Origin: Lagopus muta
Lineage: Eukaryota > Chordata > Aves > Galliformes > Phasianidae
Length of the DNA stretch: 64,000 nucleotides
Reading direction: 5' to 3'
Assembly: GCF_023343835.1 (NCBI RefSeq)
Contig: NC_064471.1
Coordinates: 4,887,598-4,951,597 of the forward strand
A program made the position numbers and the translations under genes. Position 1 is the first letter of the stretch. Every line of letters begins with the position of its first letter. Positions 42,154 to 53,193 of the stretch are shown one piece after another. The notes under the pieces were generated by a model. The model was not told the DNA's origin. It did no database searches and saw only the letters and a program-made list of their open reading frames with translations.

Positions 42154-42390
42154 TGTGCATGCCCTGGGGAGGGGGACAGTATGTAAATGAATTCCTGGAA
42201 AAGCAATTAATATGCCAATTGGTCTTGGATAACACTGTTGAATATGTATGGCTTGGCTTATAAATGTAATGGACCCCACTCTCTGGTGTGCAAGCTAGGA
42301 GGAGTGATCCTCCTTGCACCCTGCGCAGCGCTAAAATAAAGATGCACCTGCTCTTTTAAGCTTATGGGGGTTAGAGAGTTTCATTCCGCA
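42154..42390 (+). repeat. 5' LTR of the tRNA-Arg gamma-like element
   Basis: Proposed TGTGCATGCCC...ATTCCGCA (237 bp) with CTTATAAATG (TATA, about 42260) and CTAAAATAAAGATG (polyadenylation, about 42340). The 3' end is fixed by the primer site nine bases on. The left boundary is less certain. Confidence 0.7.
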
Positions 42391-42398
42391 AATCAATT

Positions 42399-42416
42399 TG
42401 GCACCCCAGATGGGAC
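42399..42416 (+). promoter_or_regulatory. Primer-binding site (tRNA-Arg CCU)
   Basis: TGGCACCCCAGATGGGAC complements a tRNA-Arg(CCU) 3' end (GTCCCATCTGGGGTG plus CCA). Confidence 0.85.
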
Positions 42417-43465
42417 TATCTCTGTTCAGCTGCAGGACCAGTTGAGGAGGCGGACACCTTTGGCGCGCCCCAAGAATTCTTGGAAGGATTCCCCCTTTAC
42501 ATCTGACCACTGCCAGGACAGACAAGGACCATCTGGAAGCGAACCAGGTATGTTTAAAGGGAAGGCTCCGTAAGGTGTACGCAGGAGCAGGGAACTCCAT
42601 AAGATATGAGGGTACACCCCACGTGGGAGGGTTTTATCCTGAGGGTGGACTAGTTCAGAGGTACAGGACAGGAAGGTAACTACCCAGGAGGACAGGTGCC
42701 TTATGGTACTTTATCTGATTCCAGAGATTGCGGGTTCAAGTCCCACCTCTGGCTAGCACTTGTAAGCTAGACTAGCACTTGGGCACTAGTAATCACAAGT
42801 TCATAACAACCCAGAACTCACCTTAATTCCAAGGATTGTGGGTTAGAGTCCCACTCCGGGTTAGCGAGATATAGTGCTGACACTTGTCAAATGATAACCT
42901 ACATCATTGTAGCCACGGTAGTAGGAAAAGTAATCTGCACTGTTGTTACCATCTGCTATAAATGCCCAGTACTGTGTGTTTGAATAACTGTTATCGACAT
43001 ATTTGGGATATCCTTTTAAACATCTGAACTAAGACGCTACTAAGTGTTGGAGTGAATGTGGTGTGATTGAGACATAAGCTACAGAGCAAAAGAGGAAGCT
43101 GTTAATCATTTTGTCTATTGTATGTATTACGTTTGATAAGTTGAGAAAAAGGGGATCTGAATAGTTTTAGTGTAAATGCAAATAAACTTACTGGAGTGAG
43201 ATAAATATGGGAACTTATACGTCATAAATTATAGTGAGGGACTGGAAAAAAGGTGTATATTTCACAGAACAAACATACGCTGTCCAGATTATGTTATACT
43301 CTGTTTAGCTTGTAAAGAAATATATCAAGGGGATTGGTGTTTCTCATGCCCGGAGCATCAACAACAGTGGTGGAACGAGTTCTGGGGATTGTTTTGGAGA
43401 AACTTCAGGGTAAAAGGAGTAATTTGTGGAAACATTAGTAAACTAATAAAACAACAAAATAGCGC
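42417..43465 (+). other. Leader of the gamma-like element
   Basis: Long untranslated leader from primer site to the gag ATG. An open stretch before gag (about 43225-43465) encodes CPDYVILCLACKEIYQGDWC, a cysteine-rich segment of unknown role in frame with MGGSQGKE. An upstream-extended Gag is conceivable but unsupported otherwise. Confidence 0.5.
42721..42860 (+). repeat. Two tRNA-Arg-like 3'-half segments in the leader
   Basis: ccagagattgcgggttcaag through cccacctctgg (42721-42752) and ccaaggattgtgggttagag through cccactccggg (42829-42860) both look like the variable-loop/T-arm/acceptor side of tRNA-Arg(CCU). The first has a consensus B box, GGTTCAAGTCC. Each is followed by tagc and then cacttg, so the unit may be a diverged tandem duplication of about 108 bp. 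Confidence 0.65.
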
Positions 43466-45464
43466 TATGGGAGGGTCACAAGGCAAAGAAATACCTACAA
43501 GGACACCTCTTGGGTGTATATTGGCACATTGGAAGGATGTTGCAGGAGGGCCAGGGGAGAATATTAAATAAGAAACTAGGAACATAAATGAAATAATGGG
43601 ACCAGTTTTATAATTGAATACCCTAATCATGAGAGACCAAGTGCTGGGTGTTCATGGAAGTTGAAGAACTGTACAGTTTGATTTGTGGATTTTGAAAGGA
43701 ATGGGACAAACTGTTTTGATGGTATAAGAAAGGTAATTGTTAATGGTATACAGAAGTAGAATTGAGGATATGTGGAAGTGTAACTGAGGATATGAATAGT
43801 GGAATAATGTACAAAGAAAAAAGGGTTAAAGAGAAAGTGAGTTTATCTGTGCTGGCATAAGAGCAACCCACCCCCCCGCACCGTTCCCCTGTGAGCACAA
43901 CTCCGTGTGAGAGAGAGCTGCAGACTGAGACTGCTGCTGTAAACATTACTTGCAAAGGGGGAGGTGGAGAGGGCAGGGCACTAGAAGTGAGAATAGCCTC
44001 TGCAGAGATCTAGGAAACCTGAAATCCTAATGTTTGCACTGGAAGCCTCCAGAGAGGAAGAAGTAAAACTGAAATATGATGTTAGTAGTTTATGTAGTGA
44101 TGAGAGTTTGGAAAGTGAAAAGTTTGGGAAGGACACAGGCTGAGGAATGCAAAGGTGAGCAGAGTGTAACAGGGATGTCAGGACTGAAGAGAGATGAGTG
44201 ATATGAAGGAAAAAAAAAAAAAAACATAAACTGATTAAGAAACAGAGATAGTAAGGAAATTGGGAATAACTGCAGCTGTTACTGTCGTGGCACTAGAGTA
44301 GAACCATAGGACCCAGGGATCCACTCAGAGTGGGGGGGGCTGAAAGAGCTCAGGGAGGGCTCCGCCCCACTGGAAATTAAAGTAATGTGTAAATTACTGA
44401 GAGAGAACAGTCTCTGGTTGCAAAGATGAAGGATAGGAATTTGGGAAGTTTACCACTGGTTTAATTATAGCTAGGGGAGCAGGATAAAGAAGTTTATCTT
44501 TCAGTGGGTACAGGTGCCTCCTACTGCCCATAGATGATTTTGTAACAATAGAAGGAGCTAATGCCCAATAAGAAAAGGCTTACTTTTTGGGATAATTAAA
44601 TATAGGCTGAAAAAACAAGTAGGAATACATAAATTCTTGTACATGCCAGGTTACTCTGGCAAGAAATTAAAAAAACTGGAGCTAAGGATCAAACACAAAC
44701 AGGGAAAAACAAGGTTGTAGCCCCAGAAGTTACACAAATCTTGAGTAAGATATGCTTAGGAGCGTGGGTATCAGGGATACCTGGCAGACCCCAAAAAACA
44801 GCCCTAAACAGAAGTTAAAAGCAAGAGTTAGCCCAGTCAGGGTAAAGCAGTGCCCTTTAAGGATATGTGACTGTAGAAGGATAAAAGAAATAGATAACTT
44901 TTTGGAGCTTGGATTGCTAATTTAATATGAATCCTAATACAGTACTCCAAAACTGCTGAAAAAAAATAAGAAACAAATAAGAAATGGAAAGCAAGTGCTA
45001 TAGTTTGGAACAAGATTTGAGGGCAAGTAATAGAATAGTTGAATGCATACACTAAGTGGTGAAAAATCCATACACCTTATTAACCAAGTTCAGGAATGAG
45101 TAAGTGGAGTTTACCTTCTGGACTTGAAGGATGCCTTTTCTGCCTGGTTTGGCCAAAGGAAGCCTAAGGTTATTTGCCTTTGAATAGAAAAACCCCAAGA
45201 TGGGGTGAAAAGACTCAGTTAACCTGGGCAGTGTTACCCAGGGTTGCGAGAACAGCTCAATGATTTTTGAGAACTGGTCAACTTGTGAACTGCAGACTTG
45301 AGTTCCTCCATCCCAGGGTGGAACCTTACTGCACTACATGGACATAACAGAAATAAAGAGGACTGTGTGCAATGGACTGTGAGTTTGCTGAATTTCTTGT
45401 TTAAATGATTATCAAGTTTCTCAACAGAAAGACATATTTAGGATATGAGATTACAGCTGGACTT
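43466..45464 (+). pseudogene. gag: Gamma-like gag, protease and N-terminal RT
   Basis: Gag starts MGGSQGKEIPTRTPLGCILA (myristoyl-Gly and PLGCIL matrix motif) and soon meets a stop at 43569. Degenerate gag follows to about 44450. The protease region at about 44495 reads VGTGAS, so the catalytic Asp is Gly. RT sequence continues from 44700 (LDLKDAFFCLVWPKEA near 45120; TWAVLPRV near 45215) and breaks at 45464 where a CR1 is inserted. Confidence 0.72.
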
Positions 45465-46365
45465 CAGAATCACAAGGTTGGAAATGACCTGCAAGATCAT
45501 CTAGTCCAACCACCCTCCCATTCCTATTAGTACCACAAACACTAAACCATATCTCGTAGCTCCTCATCCAGGCACCTCCTGAACACTGCCAGGGACGGTG
45601 ACTCCACCACCTCCCTGGGCAGCCATTCCAGTGCCTGACCACCCTTTGAGTGAAAAAGTTTCTCTTAATACCCAACCTAAACCTCCTCTGGTACAACTTC
45701 TGTCCATTTCCTCGGGTCCTACTATTCACCTGGGAGAAGAGGACAGACCCTTTTGCACCACAACCTCCCTTCAGGAAGTTGTACAGTGCAATGAGGTCTC
45801 CCCTGAGCCTCCTCTTCTCCAGACTGAACAATCCCAGCTCCCTCAGCCACTCCTCATGAGGTTTGTGCTCCAGACCCCTCACCAGTTTCATTGCCCTTCT
45901 CTGCACACATTCCAGGGCCTCAATGTCTTTCTTGTAGTGAGGGGCCCAAAACTGAACACAGTACTCGAGGTGCGGCCTCACCAGTGCTGAGTGGAGGGGG
46001 ATGATCATCTCCCTGCTCCTGCTGGTCACACTATTTCTAATGCAGGCCAGGATGCCATTGGCCCTCTTGGCCACCCGGGCACACTGTCAGTTCAGCCGAG
46101 CATCAACCAACACCCCCAGGTCCCTTTCCTCTTCACACTCATCCAACCACTCACCCCCAAGCCTATAACGCTGCATGGGGTTGTTGTGGCCAAAGTGCAG
46201 AACCCGACACTTGGCCTTGTTAAACCTCATCCCATTCACCTCAGCCCAGCGATCCAGCTTATCTAGATCCCTCTGCAGGGCCTCCCTGCCCTCAGGCAGA
46301 TCGACACCACCTCCCAATTTGGTGTCATCTGCAAACTTATTCAGGGTACACTCAATCCCTTCAAA
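45465..46365 (-). mobile_element. CR1 3' fragment inserted in gamma-like RT
   Basis: The minus strand encodes the CR1 ORF2 C-terminus in two frames ([20 protein letters not shown] at the right end; [38 protein letters not shown]). The 3' tail (cagaatcacaaggttggaaa) is at 45465. It opposes the orientation of the host element. Confidence 0.88.
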
Positions 46366-47160
46366 CCTTGAGGACTGCCAGGAAAGAAGCCATCTGCCAA
46401 ACCCACGAGTCACACACTGCCAAGGAACTCCATATGTTCCCAGGAATGACAGGATGGTGCCAACTGTGGATACACAGCTATGGACTGTTGGTAAAGCCAA
46501 AATATTATACGAAATGGAGAGACAAGGTGGGCATTCCCTCAGCTGAAATAAGAACTCATGAAGGCCCTCTGCTTTGGGGCTACCAGAAATCTCACATAAA
46601 AAAAAAATAAAGAAATGGCCCTGGGAGTCCTTGCACAGAACCTTGGGCAGTTGCACACTTCTCTAAACAGCTTGATGAAGTGAGTAAGGGGTGGCCAGAG
46701 TGCTTGAGGGCAGCAGCTACAGTGGTACTCAAGTTTTGCTAGGATAAAGAATAACAGTTTAAATATCTTATACAGTGTCTGCAGTACTGGAGATAAAATG
46801 GGGGGCATTAGCTCTCACTCCAAAGGTTCCTAAAAACCCAGGCCATCCTGGTAGAGCAGGATGAACAGCTTTGAAACAACTGAAGCTGCATCTTTCAGCT
46901 GGTCGGACCTGAAGGACAAACCCTTGGAAGGTATAGAAGACACCTGGTTTACTAACAGTAGCAGTTTCGTGAAACAAAGAAACTGTAAGGCAGGATATAC
47001 GGTAGCTGCAACTGATAAGCACAACTACATCTTGAGGAAGCTTTCCCTCAAAGGGCTGAAATAGCTGCCTGGACAAGAGCCTTAATTATATGGACAGACG
47101 CTAATTATGTATTTGGAATGCTACACAATGTAGTACCATCTGAAAAAAGCAAAGATAGAA
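46366..47160 (+). pseudogene. pol: Gamma-like RT thumb/connection and RNase H
   Basis: Resumes with [20 protein letters not shown] and [11 protein letters not shown] (RT thumb/connection), then TWFTNSSSFVKQRNCKAGYT (RNase H, with the catalytic TDGSS altered to TNSSS) and ALIIWTDANYVFG-like sequence near 47080. Confidence 0.72.
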
Positions 47161-47535
47161 CATACAATGAAAACAGCATGATGTAGATCTACACTATAAT
47201 CAATGAATATTAAGATGTTAGATTTATAAAATAAACAAGAGAGTTAAGCAAAGCACATTACAACAACAAGAAAATAGATAGAAAGCTTACCCCCAATCTA
47301 GGCTCACTTACAAAGCCCAACAGAGCACATCTCCAGAAAAAAACTCACCTGCCCCCCCCCCCCCCCCCCCCCCCAGCCAGCTCTTAAATAGGTCTAGGAG
47401 AGGTGGAGCCAGGCTCCACCCCTTCTGGCAGCACAGGTGAATTGCCTTCACCTGTGCTCCTCTGGCTGACTCATTGCTCACCTTAGGGGATCAATCTGAG
47501 TTTTAGGCTGTGACTCAGCAATTCCCATACACCTA
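47161..47535. other. Insertion in RNase H with a 23-C tract
   Basis: AT-rich sequence, then a run of 23 C (47352-47374) and ggtggagccaggctccaccc (a short palindrome). The RNase H frame appears to resume at about 47540 (VAITHCKGHQK). Origin of the insert is not recognised. Confidence 0.5.
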
Positions 47536-48363
47536 CCGAGGAGTGTAGCTATTACACATTGTAAAGGACATCAGAAAGGTAACACTATACAGAAAACTGG
47601 AAATAAGATGATGGGTCAGATGGCAGAACAGGTAGTTGAAGAAGGCTTTAATTCCAGGTGGTAAACTTAAAATCTTTAAACCTGAGTCAGAACCTGTAGA
47701 ATATTCTAGAGAGGATAAGAATCTAATTAATGATTGAGAAGAAAGGGCAACAATGGTAAACTGATTTTTTGGAACTCCCAAGAAAAGGGCAGTATCCCTG
47801 TATGTTGGTGCTAACTTATACTTTTTCTACAGAAGCCAGAGGCATTCCCTTATAGAACTAATAAAGCATGTGGAGTAATTTAAGTACTGTTAGGTTATTC
47901 CAAGATGCTGAGGAACTACTTGGTCTGTCAAGGAAAGTGCACTGTCAAAAGTTAAACTCATGAAGAAAAGATGAATTGGTTACTAATTTGCTTTATTTCA
48001 GGGTGATGTCTCTGGCAAGTTGATGTTGTATGCTGTTACGTTTTCTATTTTGGTTGTAATAGTACTATGTTTTGTGTTATGTTTATTTATTTGATATTGT
48101 TAAATGTGTGATTGTCACTTTTCTTCCTTCTATTTGGATGAACCTTACATCTCTGTACTTAACAATGCCCTCTATTAAGAAAGTAATAACTGGATCCCAG
48201 CCAGGGGAATGTAAAGTGGGTTCCATGTACAATTGATGGGTTCTTCTGTCATTTGGCAATCTGCCATCTTCTTCTTTGTCACACACAAACCCATGGTTCC
48301 TTGCCACTTGCCTCCACCAAGCCTTAGTTTTGGTGGGGCTTGACAGTGGTCTTTATAACATCT
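47536..48363 (+). pseudogene. pol: RNase H C-terminus and unassigned tail
   Basis: The first ~230 bp resembles the end of gamma-type RNase H (THCKGHQK) and following pol. From about 47800 to 48363 I recognise nothing specific. Integrase and env of this element are not identifiable. Confidence 0.5.
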
Positions 48364-48525
48364 TATAGAATCACAGAATCACAAGGTTGGAAACGACCTG
48401 CAAGATCATCTAGTCCAACCACCCTCCCATTCACAGTATCACAAGCTACTAAACCATATCTCATAGCTCCTCATCCAGGTGCCTCTTGAACACTGCCAGG
48501 GACGGCAACTCCACCACCTCCATGG
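48364..48525 (-). mobile_element. CR1 3'-end fragment
   Basis: tagaatcacagaatcacaag, ttggaaacgacctgcaagat, then gactgccagggacggcaact-like sequence. Cut at 48525 by a family C LTR. Confidence 0.85.
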
Positions 48526-49190
48526 TGTTGGAAATAATCCAAGTAATTTTTGTCAGGACAGCATCTCTGATAAAAACAGAATTTATTCGCAATTGCAATG
48601 GCGGGCGTCCCGCAAGTAGGAGTGCGCCTATGGACACAACATGACAGCCTTTATACCCTGTTTTCTCCCCCTTGCATTCCCCCTCCCCTGATTCCCCACT
48701 GGCTGGGTACTCCAGGTTCACAATCTTATCAGAAGGTTTACATTTGCTATTTACTTGTTAATTTATTTGTTATCTGGTGCCAGTCAGTAGTCATCCTGTT
48801 GTTTCCAAGATGTCTTCTTGGTGCTCTCCTTGTCCTACTGATATGGTGATTTTCTTTAAAGTCATTATCGTTAAACAAAGAGCACTGGGGGATGATGTCA
48901 GGCCTTCCCAATGTCTCTTCAGGTGTTTCCTCGGGCATGCCATGGCTTGTTCTCAGGTTTGCTCTTGTGCAGGATATTCTTGCAGCGTGTATGACAAAAT
49001 ATACATATAAATACCTATAAAAAGATTGTGTTCCTGGGAAGGTTCGTCTATAAGATAAGTGATGTAAACTTATCATAGATCTTCCCCAAGTTAAGTAGAG
49101 GGACTCCCAAAAAGAACTATGATAGCGGAGATCATAAAATAAAAATAATATTATACAATTCTAATGCAGAAACAACATTTGATTCCCACA
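48526..49190 (-). repeat. Family C LTR (665 bp)
   Basis: TGTTGGAAATAATCC to TTTGATTCCCACA. Followed on the right by a second partial copy of its own U3 end rather than by env or a polypurine tract. Confidence 0.85.
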
Positions 49191-49271
49191 GAAGGACTCC
49201 CAAAAAGAACTATGATAGTGGAGATCATAAAATAAAAATAATATTATACAATTCTAATGCAGAAACAACAT
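49191..49271 (-). repeat. Partial duplicate of the family C LTR 5' end
   Basis: gaaggactcccaaaaagaac through cagaaacaacatttg repeats about 80 bp of the neighbouring LTR with few differences. Compare the orphan piece at 24066-24137. Confidence 0.87.
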
Positions 49272-50282
49272 TTGTTTCCCTCAGCACGAACACCTTTCTT
49301 TTGTGGGTAAGCTGTTCAGGGGCGACTCCTTCTCTTGTTCTTTCACCGATCTTGTCTGTTCTCTGGGCCTTCCCAGGAGTCAATGCTGTAAATGGGAAGA
49401 CTTATGTTCCAGTTAGTTCCTTGCTGATGTCTGTCTGAATTTTTCGCGACGGTATCCATACTCTTTTTCCCGTCTCGCAGTGTTTTACTGCTGCATAGCC
49501 TCTTCCCCATACCAGAGTCATCCAGCCCGCCTCCCATTCCCCACTATCTGCTTTTATTATTAATGGAGGCCCTTCATTCAAAACTTTGGGCTGCCAATGT
49601 TTCTGTACAGAGCTTCTACTGCAATCTCCACGTTCAAAGTGATTCAATGAGTAAATGGCTTTAGATAGAATCTCTGCTTGTCTTTTAACAGGAATTGCAC
49701 TCTGATACCCTTCCTCCTCACCTAGAACACGTAACTTTTCCTTGAGGAGGCGATTGGCACGTTCTACAATTGCTTGTCCCTGAGAGTTGCCAGGGATTCC
49801 TGTGGAATGAGATATTCCCCAAGCTGTTAGCCATTCCTGGGTCGATTTTGAGATGAAGCAAGACCCATTATCTGTTTTTATCTGGCTGGGTAACCCCATA
49901 GCGGTATTGCAGTGGCCCAATGACTCTGTGCTGCGGTCAAATTGCACTTTGCATGTTGAGTGACTGATATCATAGAAGAAGCTGTGTCTACAGTAACGGC
50001 GAGCCATGGGTGAGGGGCCATACGGCGTTCCCATGTGAAATCCGTCTGCCAGATTTGTAATGGCTTTAAGCCACGGGGGCTAACACCTGCACCAATAGTT
50101 GGGGCAGAATTGCAATATGGACATGCCTGAACTACATTACAAGCTGTCGGCAGGGGAATAGAACAGGCCCGTGCCAAAGCCTTGGCACCTATATGAAGAG
50201 ATACATGAAGATCATGCGCAGTTCTGACAGCGAAGCATGCTGTGCCTGCAATAACTGATGTGATGGTACCGACGCTAAACAA
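49272..50282 (-). pseudogene. pol: Alpharetrovirus-like integrase
   Basis: The minus strand reads a zinc-finger region ([32 protein letters not shown]), then [20 protein letters not shown] (first catalytic Asp), [13 protein letters not shown] (second Asp) and [20 protein letters not shown] (catalytic Glu). The C-terminal domain includes NHFERGDCS and [15 protein letters not shown] frameshift near 49900 separates the first Asp from the rest. This strongly resembles avian alpharetroviral integrase. Its upstream neighbour is an env fragment rather than RT, so the locus is rearranged. Confidence 0.87.
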
Positions 50283-50570
50283 TTAAAGCCTACTATACTG
50301 GTAAAGTTATAGACAGAGAGATTAGAGATTACTGATTAGAGTGATTGCTGATAGCTCTAGTGGCACTATCTATGAGTATGAAATTACAAGGATCCTTATA
50401 CAAAAATAACCTTTCCCAATATATACCAACATTGTCTCAGGTACCTGTTGGAATGTACCTCCAAAATGACAAACATTTTATTCAATATCAAGGCAGATGT
50501 CTCAAGCCTTGAGAGCATTGTTCTCACAAACCAGCTGTATGGAATTGCTTGTTGCTTGTTCTCCAGGCCT
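50283..50570 (-). pseudogene. env: Envelope fragment joined upstream of integrase
   Basis: The minus strand encodes DICLDIE, NVCHFGGTFQQVPETMLVYI and GKGYFCIR, matching the cysteine-rich env segment at 23335-23679. It is out of normal order between gag and integrase. Confidence 0.72.
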
Positions 50571-50835
50571 CAATCTGGCCACCTGTCCCTGAAGGGAACC
50601 CATTCTGATGCCCACAATGTATACTGCACTGGCTTAAAAACCATGCACATCAGATTCGTTGTATCATGAGGAAAGAGAAGACCTGATGCTGTCAGGACTT
50701 CTAATGCATTTAGGGCAAGGAGTGATTTCAACCCCTGTTTCTCTCCACAATCTATTAGGTGTGTGATGTCTTTCGAATCGAGGGGTACCCATTTCAGGAC
50801 TCTGTTATCTTTCCCTACTATCAGGAAGATCTCCA
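50571..50835 (-). pseudogene. gag: Alpha-like Gag capsid segment
   Basis: The minus strand reads VLKWVPLDSKDITHLIDCGE and LFPHDTTNLMCMVFKPVQYT, an alpharetrovirus-like capsid N-terminal domain. It is the continuation of the gag at 51550-52688 after the CR1 insertion. Confidence 0.8.
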
Positions 50836-51549
50836 CAGAATCACAGAATCACAAAATCACCCGGGTTGGAAGGGACCTCAAGGATCATGTAGTTCCAACC
50901 CCCCTGCCTAGCAGGGCCACCAAACATACACATTCAGATCAGGTTGCCCAGGACCCCGTCCAACCTGGCCTTAAACACGTCCAAGGACGGGGCATCCACA
51001 ACCTCCCTGGGCAGCCCGTTCCAGGGCCTAACCACTCTCCTTGTAAAGAACTTCCCCCTAACATCCAACCTAAATCTTCCCTCCTTCAACTTGGATCCAT
51101 TTCCCCTAGTCCTGCTGTTGTCAGCCCTTTTGAAGAGTTTACTCCCCTCCTGGGTGTAGGTTCCCTTCAGGTATTGATAGGCTGCAATGAGGTCACCCCG
51201 CAGCCTTCTCTTCTCCAGGCTGAACAAGCCCACCTCCCTCAGCCTGTCCTCATAGGGGAGGTGCTCCAGCCCCCTGATCATCTTAGTCGCCCTCCTCTGG
51301 ACCCTTTCCAAAATCTCTATGTCTTTCTTGTACTGAGGGCTCCACACCTGGACACAGTACTCCAGATGGGGCCTCACAAGAGCCGAGCAGAGAGGGATAA
51401 TCACCTCCCTGTCCCTGCTGACCACCCCTCTCCTGATGGAGCCCAGGATCCCATTTGCCTTTCGAGCTGCCAGAGCGCACTGCTGGCTCATGTTCAGTCT
51501 CTCGTCCATCAGGACCCCCAGGTCCTTCTCTGCCGAGCTGCTCTCAAGG
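50836..51549 (-). mobile_element. CR1 3' fragment inserted in alpha-like gag
   Basis: CR1 ORF2 C-terminus ([53 protein letters not shown]) in the same strand and open frame as the upstream gag. CR1 tail at 50836-50860. Similar GGAGAT(T/C)(G/T)TCCT lies on both sides, a possible target duplication. Confidence 0.9.
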
Positions 51550-52688
51550 ACAATCTCCAGTACACTTCCTTCCTTTATCAGGCTAGATCTAAACTTCCCA
51601 CAATCTGTTAGTGCATCTCTCTTAACTCCTAAATGGCTCCGCAGCCCTCCCTCTCTGCCCATCTCCCTTTGATCATGCACTGACTGTTGCAGAGGCTTCT
51701 GATTGGTTGCACTCAATCTTGTAAAAGGATATATGGGTCGAATCAGTGGGTCCTGGTACAGTGGTAGGGAGTTGGTCTGGAAACTATCGTCATTTTGTCT
51801 TTCCTCTTTGGGTGCAACCTGAGCAGACAGCGCTGCCCACACGCCATCTACTCCTTCAGGCGCAATCAGGGTGGACAGTGCTGGCCGGACATTATCATCC
51901 GAGTGCCTGTAAGTTACATCGCTTCCCTTTCTCTCTCCTTCTTTTTCTACCGCCTCTCTAACTTTTGACCAATCCATACCCGAGCCTTGCCCACAGTCCC
52001 CACCCCCCTGGGTGTTACTGCATTCCACCTCCTCAGAGGAGACAGCAAGTGTCCCATCCCAGCTCACTTCTCCCCCTGCCCCCGCAGGTGGTGTTAGATT
52101 ACACAGAGAAGGATACAGCGGTTGTCGTGAATACGGCTGGGGAGTTTCAATGACCTTGGATTCCTGCACTTGGCCGGTGTTGCATGATGAAAGTACAGAC
52201 AGTTTAGCGCAGTCTTCTTCTACTTGTTTATGCGAAGCTGAAGCTGAGGGGGGAGCGAAGGGGGGTGCCGAAGGTGCAGACGAGATGTTAGTCGCCATAG
52301 TTGAAGACATATTTGCGGTGTTCTCTTCCTCAGGGGACCTGCAAGAAAGTACACTTCCCGCGCCACTTCTCTCGGTGTTAGTAAATTCCAAACCCATCAT
52401 AACGCGCGCAGCCTCAGGAATTCTATCTTCTTCTCTAGTGGCTTTAAGAGCCCCAAGAATTAACCCCCAGATTTTTAGCTCCGCCGCTTTTTGCTCCTCT
52501 ATCGCACGCTGTGCAAGCGTGGAAGTAAACTGATCCCATTTATCAGGATCTAAAATGTCCTGAGGGGAGGGAAGATTCCACTCCTTTTCCAGGCAAATAA
52601 GTACAGCGGAAATGTCCTTCTTAGAAGGAACATTCTTGCTGTAATAGTCCTTACAGAACTGAAGGACCAACTTAATAACTTGATCCAT
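51550..52688 (-). pseudogene. gag: Alpha-like Gag: matrix and linker, fused in frame to CR1
   Basis: The likely start is [20 protein letters not shown] (ATG at 52688), with [17 protein letters not shown] and [20 protein letters not shown]. It is an alpharetrovirus-like matrix without a myristoylation glycine. A long Ser/Pro-rich linker follows ([29 protein letters not shown]). The frame is open from 52739 for 601 codons and passes without a stop into CR1 (to 50934). The insertion separates it from the capsid segment at 50571-50835, so normal Gag cannot be made. Confidence 0.83.
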
Positions 52689-52941
52689 CACCAGCACGGC
52701 ACTGATGTCCGGATTCGAGAGCAACCTGCCACTAACCACAGGCTATCCCCACCCTCGAACTTACACAGCAGCCAGCTGCTGCAGGCACGCCCTTAGGCAA
52801 ATACCGTAACACCACGGTCTTCCACGGCCAGCCCGTAATTATCTCATTACAGCATTGGAAATTCTGCAGGCTCGCAGGAGACTTTAACGCAAGTTGGCTT
52901 CTCATGCAAGGGGGATCCTCACAAGTGGGTTCCTCACTGGT
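52689..52941 (-). other. Leader of the alpha-like element
   Basis: Untranslated leader between primer site and the proposed gag start. No convincing feature beyond short open frames. Confidence 0.55.
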
Positions 52942-52959
52942 TCCTCACACGGGGCACCA
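52942..52959 (-). promoter_or_regulatory. Primer-binding site (elongator tRNA-Met)
   Basis: TGGTGCCCCGTGTGAGGA, one base from the LTR. TGGTGCCCCGTGTGAGG complements the elongator tRNA-Met 3' end (CCTCACACGGGGCA plus CCA). Exogenous avian alpharetroviruses use tRNA-Trp instead. Confidence 0.85.
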
Positions 52960-52960
52960 A

Positions 52961-53193
52961 TGTTGCATTGCCTCCTACGGTACTGACCTAAAACCAGGCC
53001 AGGACCAAATGACTGCACGTACACACCAATATGATGAACAGCAAAATGGCGTTTATTACACGTGAACTCTAGCTTATATAACCTATGTGCTTCGTCTACG
53101 CCCCTAAGGGCATGTGCCACACATCAATCATAGAGCAGGGAGAGGGCCTATCGCATCACATCCCGTGGGGGGGTTTTGCAGTTGCTGACAACA
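52961..53193 (-). repeat. 5' LTR of the alpha-like element (233 bp)
   Basis: TGTTGTCAGC...AATGCAACA on the minus strand. It has a TATATAA-type box (about 53069-53079) and AATAAACGCC (about 53047-53058). Same family as the nested solo LTR at 26966-27206. Confidence 0.87.

Noticed and set aside
42721..42752. A functional tRNA gene
   Set aside because: Only the 3' half is tRNA-like. There is no A box, D arm or anticodon arm upstream.
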